Origin: Latrodectus hesperus
Taxonomy: Eukaryota; Arthropoda; Arachnida; Araneae; Theridiidae
NCBI GenBank assembly: GCA_037975125.1
Contig: CM075860.1
Location: 19,165,093-19,229,092, forward strand
Direction: 5' to 3'
DNA length: 64,000 nucleotides
The notes beneath the pieces were generated by a model, which ran no database searches, was not told the origin of the DNA, and saw nothing but the letters and a program-made list of their open reading frames with translations. Below are positions 63,340 to 64,000 of this stretch, one piece after another (within the stretch, counting starts at the first letter, position 1; the number at the start of each line of letters is the position of its first letter). The translations under genes and the position numbers were made by a program.

Positions 63340-64000
63340 CTAAGAAAAAGATATGCAATTAGTTAAAATTATAACCATTAGATTTTTAAAATATTTAAAA
63401 CAAAGTAAATCATGATTAAATATAAAATATTAAATTCAAACAATGATAATTGCTGTCAAAAACTAATATTTTTAAAAACCTTTTATGAGAATACATTTCA
63501 AGTAAATTTATATTAAATCTTCTACAATTGCTTATCCATAATCATCTAAAAAAATTCTTAATTTTGGGATTTCGGGTCTTGGAAAAAATGTTAAAATGTA
63601 TATTATGAAATGTTAAATGTTCTCTAATTAATAATTAAATAAGATATAAATAATTTACTCTAAAATGCAGTAAACATATAGAAAATAATTATGATAAATC
63701 ACTAAATACCACAAAAATTAAAACATGTGTAGTTGAAATGGAAATAAAAAGTCAACAAATATTTAACTATGTAATTTTGTGATTATATCAAATATTTTTC
63801 ATCCTAAATTCAAAATATTTTATACATTAATTACAAGCTAGTACTAACAGAATCTCTACAAAAACCAAATACAATAACAAAATCTAATGCAAAAAATATT
63901 TTCTTTAAAAAATTATTGAATTAAATGTAACAGAGATAAAAGATATTCTTTTTAATTATTACACTCTATTTACTAAGGAATTATAAAAATAAATTCTAAG
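63340..64000. other. upstream intron of the Serrate-like gene, partial
   Basis: This is AT-rich DNA upstream of the first visible exon. No further exon is apparent before the window ends. Confidence 0.5.

Overview
This is a strongly AT-rich eukaryotic window that is almost free of genes. The repeat content (several tRNA-derived SINE families, Tc1, mariner and Tigger/pogo DNA transposons, decayed non-LTR retrotransposons, long (TA)n arrays) and one conserved Notch-ligand gene with small exons and long introns point to an arthropod, plausibly a spider or other arachnid. That placement is inference from the repeat repertoire; no species-diagnostic gene is present.

The one convincing host gene is at the right edge, on the minus strand. 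Three exons (63211-63339, 62929-63085, 58638-59077) join in phase across consensus splice sites. They encode the C-terminal 241 residues of what looks like a Serrate/Jagged-type Notch ligand: the juxtamembrane ectodomain with two cysteines spaced as in Jagged, one transmembrane helix, an intracellular tail, and a valine at the C-terminus. The rest of the gene lies beyond the window. Its 3.85-kb intron carries a decayed non-LTR retrotransposon. Two other possible coding segments (36537-36736 plus strand, with good splice signals on both sides; 2073-2324 minus strand) are unrecognised and weak.

The remainder is a graveyard of mobile elements in AT-rich DNA. From left to right: a mariner-derived MITE (2.6 kb); a 144-bp (AT)n array (8.1 kb); a SINE with a GTCGATAAA core (9.9 kb); MITEs at 10.8-11.2 kb; SINEs at 13.1-13.7 kb; diverged tandem repeats at 14.4-15.1 kb; three SINEs in a row at 16.2-17.4 kb; a quiet stretch at 17.9-25 kb. 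Next comes a nested block at 25.0-28.9 kb, with a Tigger element inside one LINE relic and a SINE inside a second LINE relic. A third LINE relic lies at 31.9-32.5 kb, a SINE with three copies of a 106-bp unit at 35.8-36.2 kb, and a frameshifted mariner beside a (TA)n array at 37.8-39.1 kb. A long hairpin-bearing SINE and a Tc1 relic are at 40.3-41.6 kb, and further SINEs and MITEs at 42.4-50.1 kb. A mariner-like transposase relic, cut by a minisatellite and a SINE, spans 52.0-53.4 kb. MITEs follow at 55.3-56.1 kb, and a Tc1 relic with a LINE inserted in it at 56.5-57.9 kb.

Target-site duplications could be read directly for most SINEs, and the nested insertions give relative ages. Every transposase or reverse transcriptase seen carries stops, frameshifts or lost catalytic residues, so none looks autonomous. 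No rRNA gene, CRISPR array or bona fide tRNA gene was found. I could not run alignments; family names rest on motifs recognised by eye.
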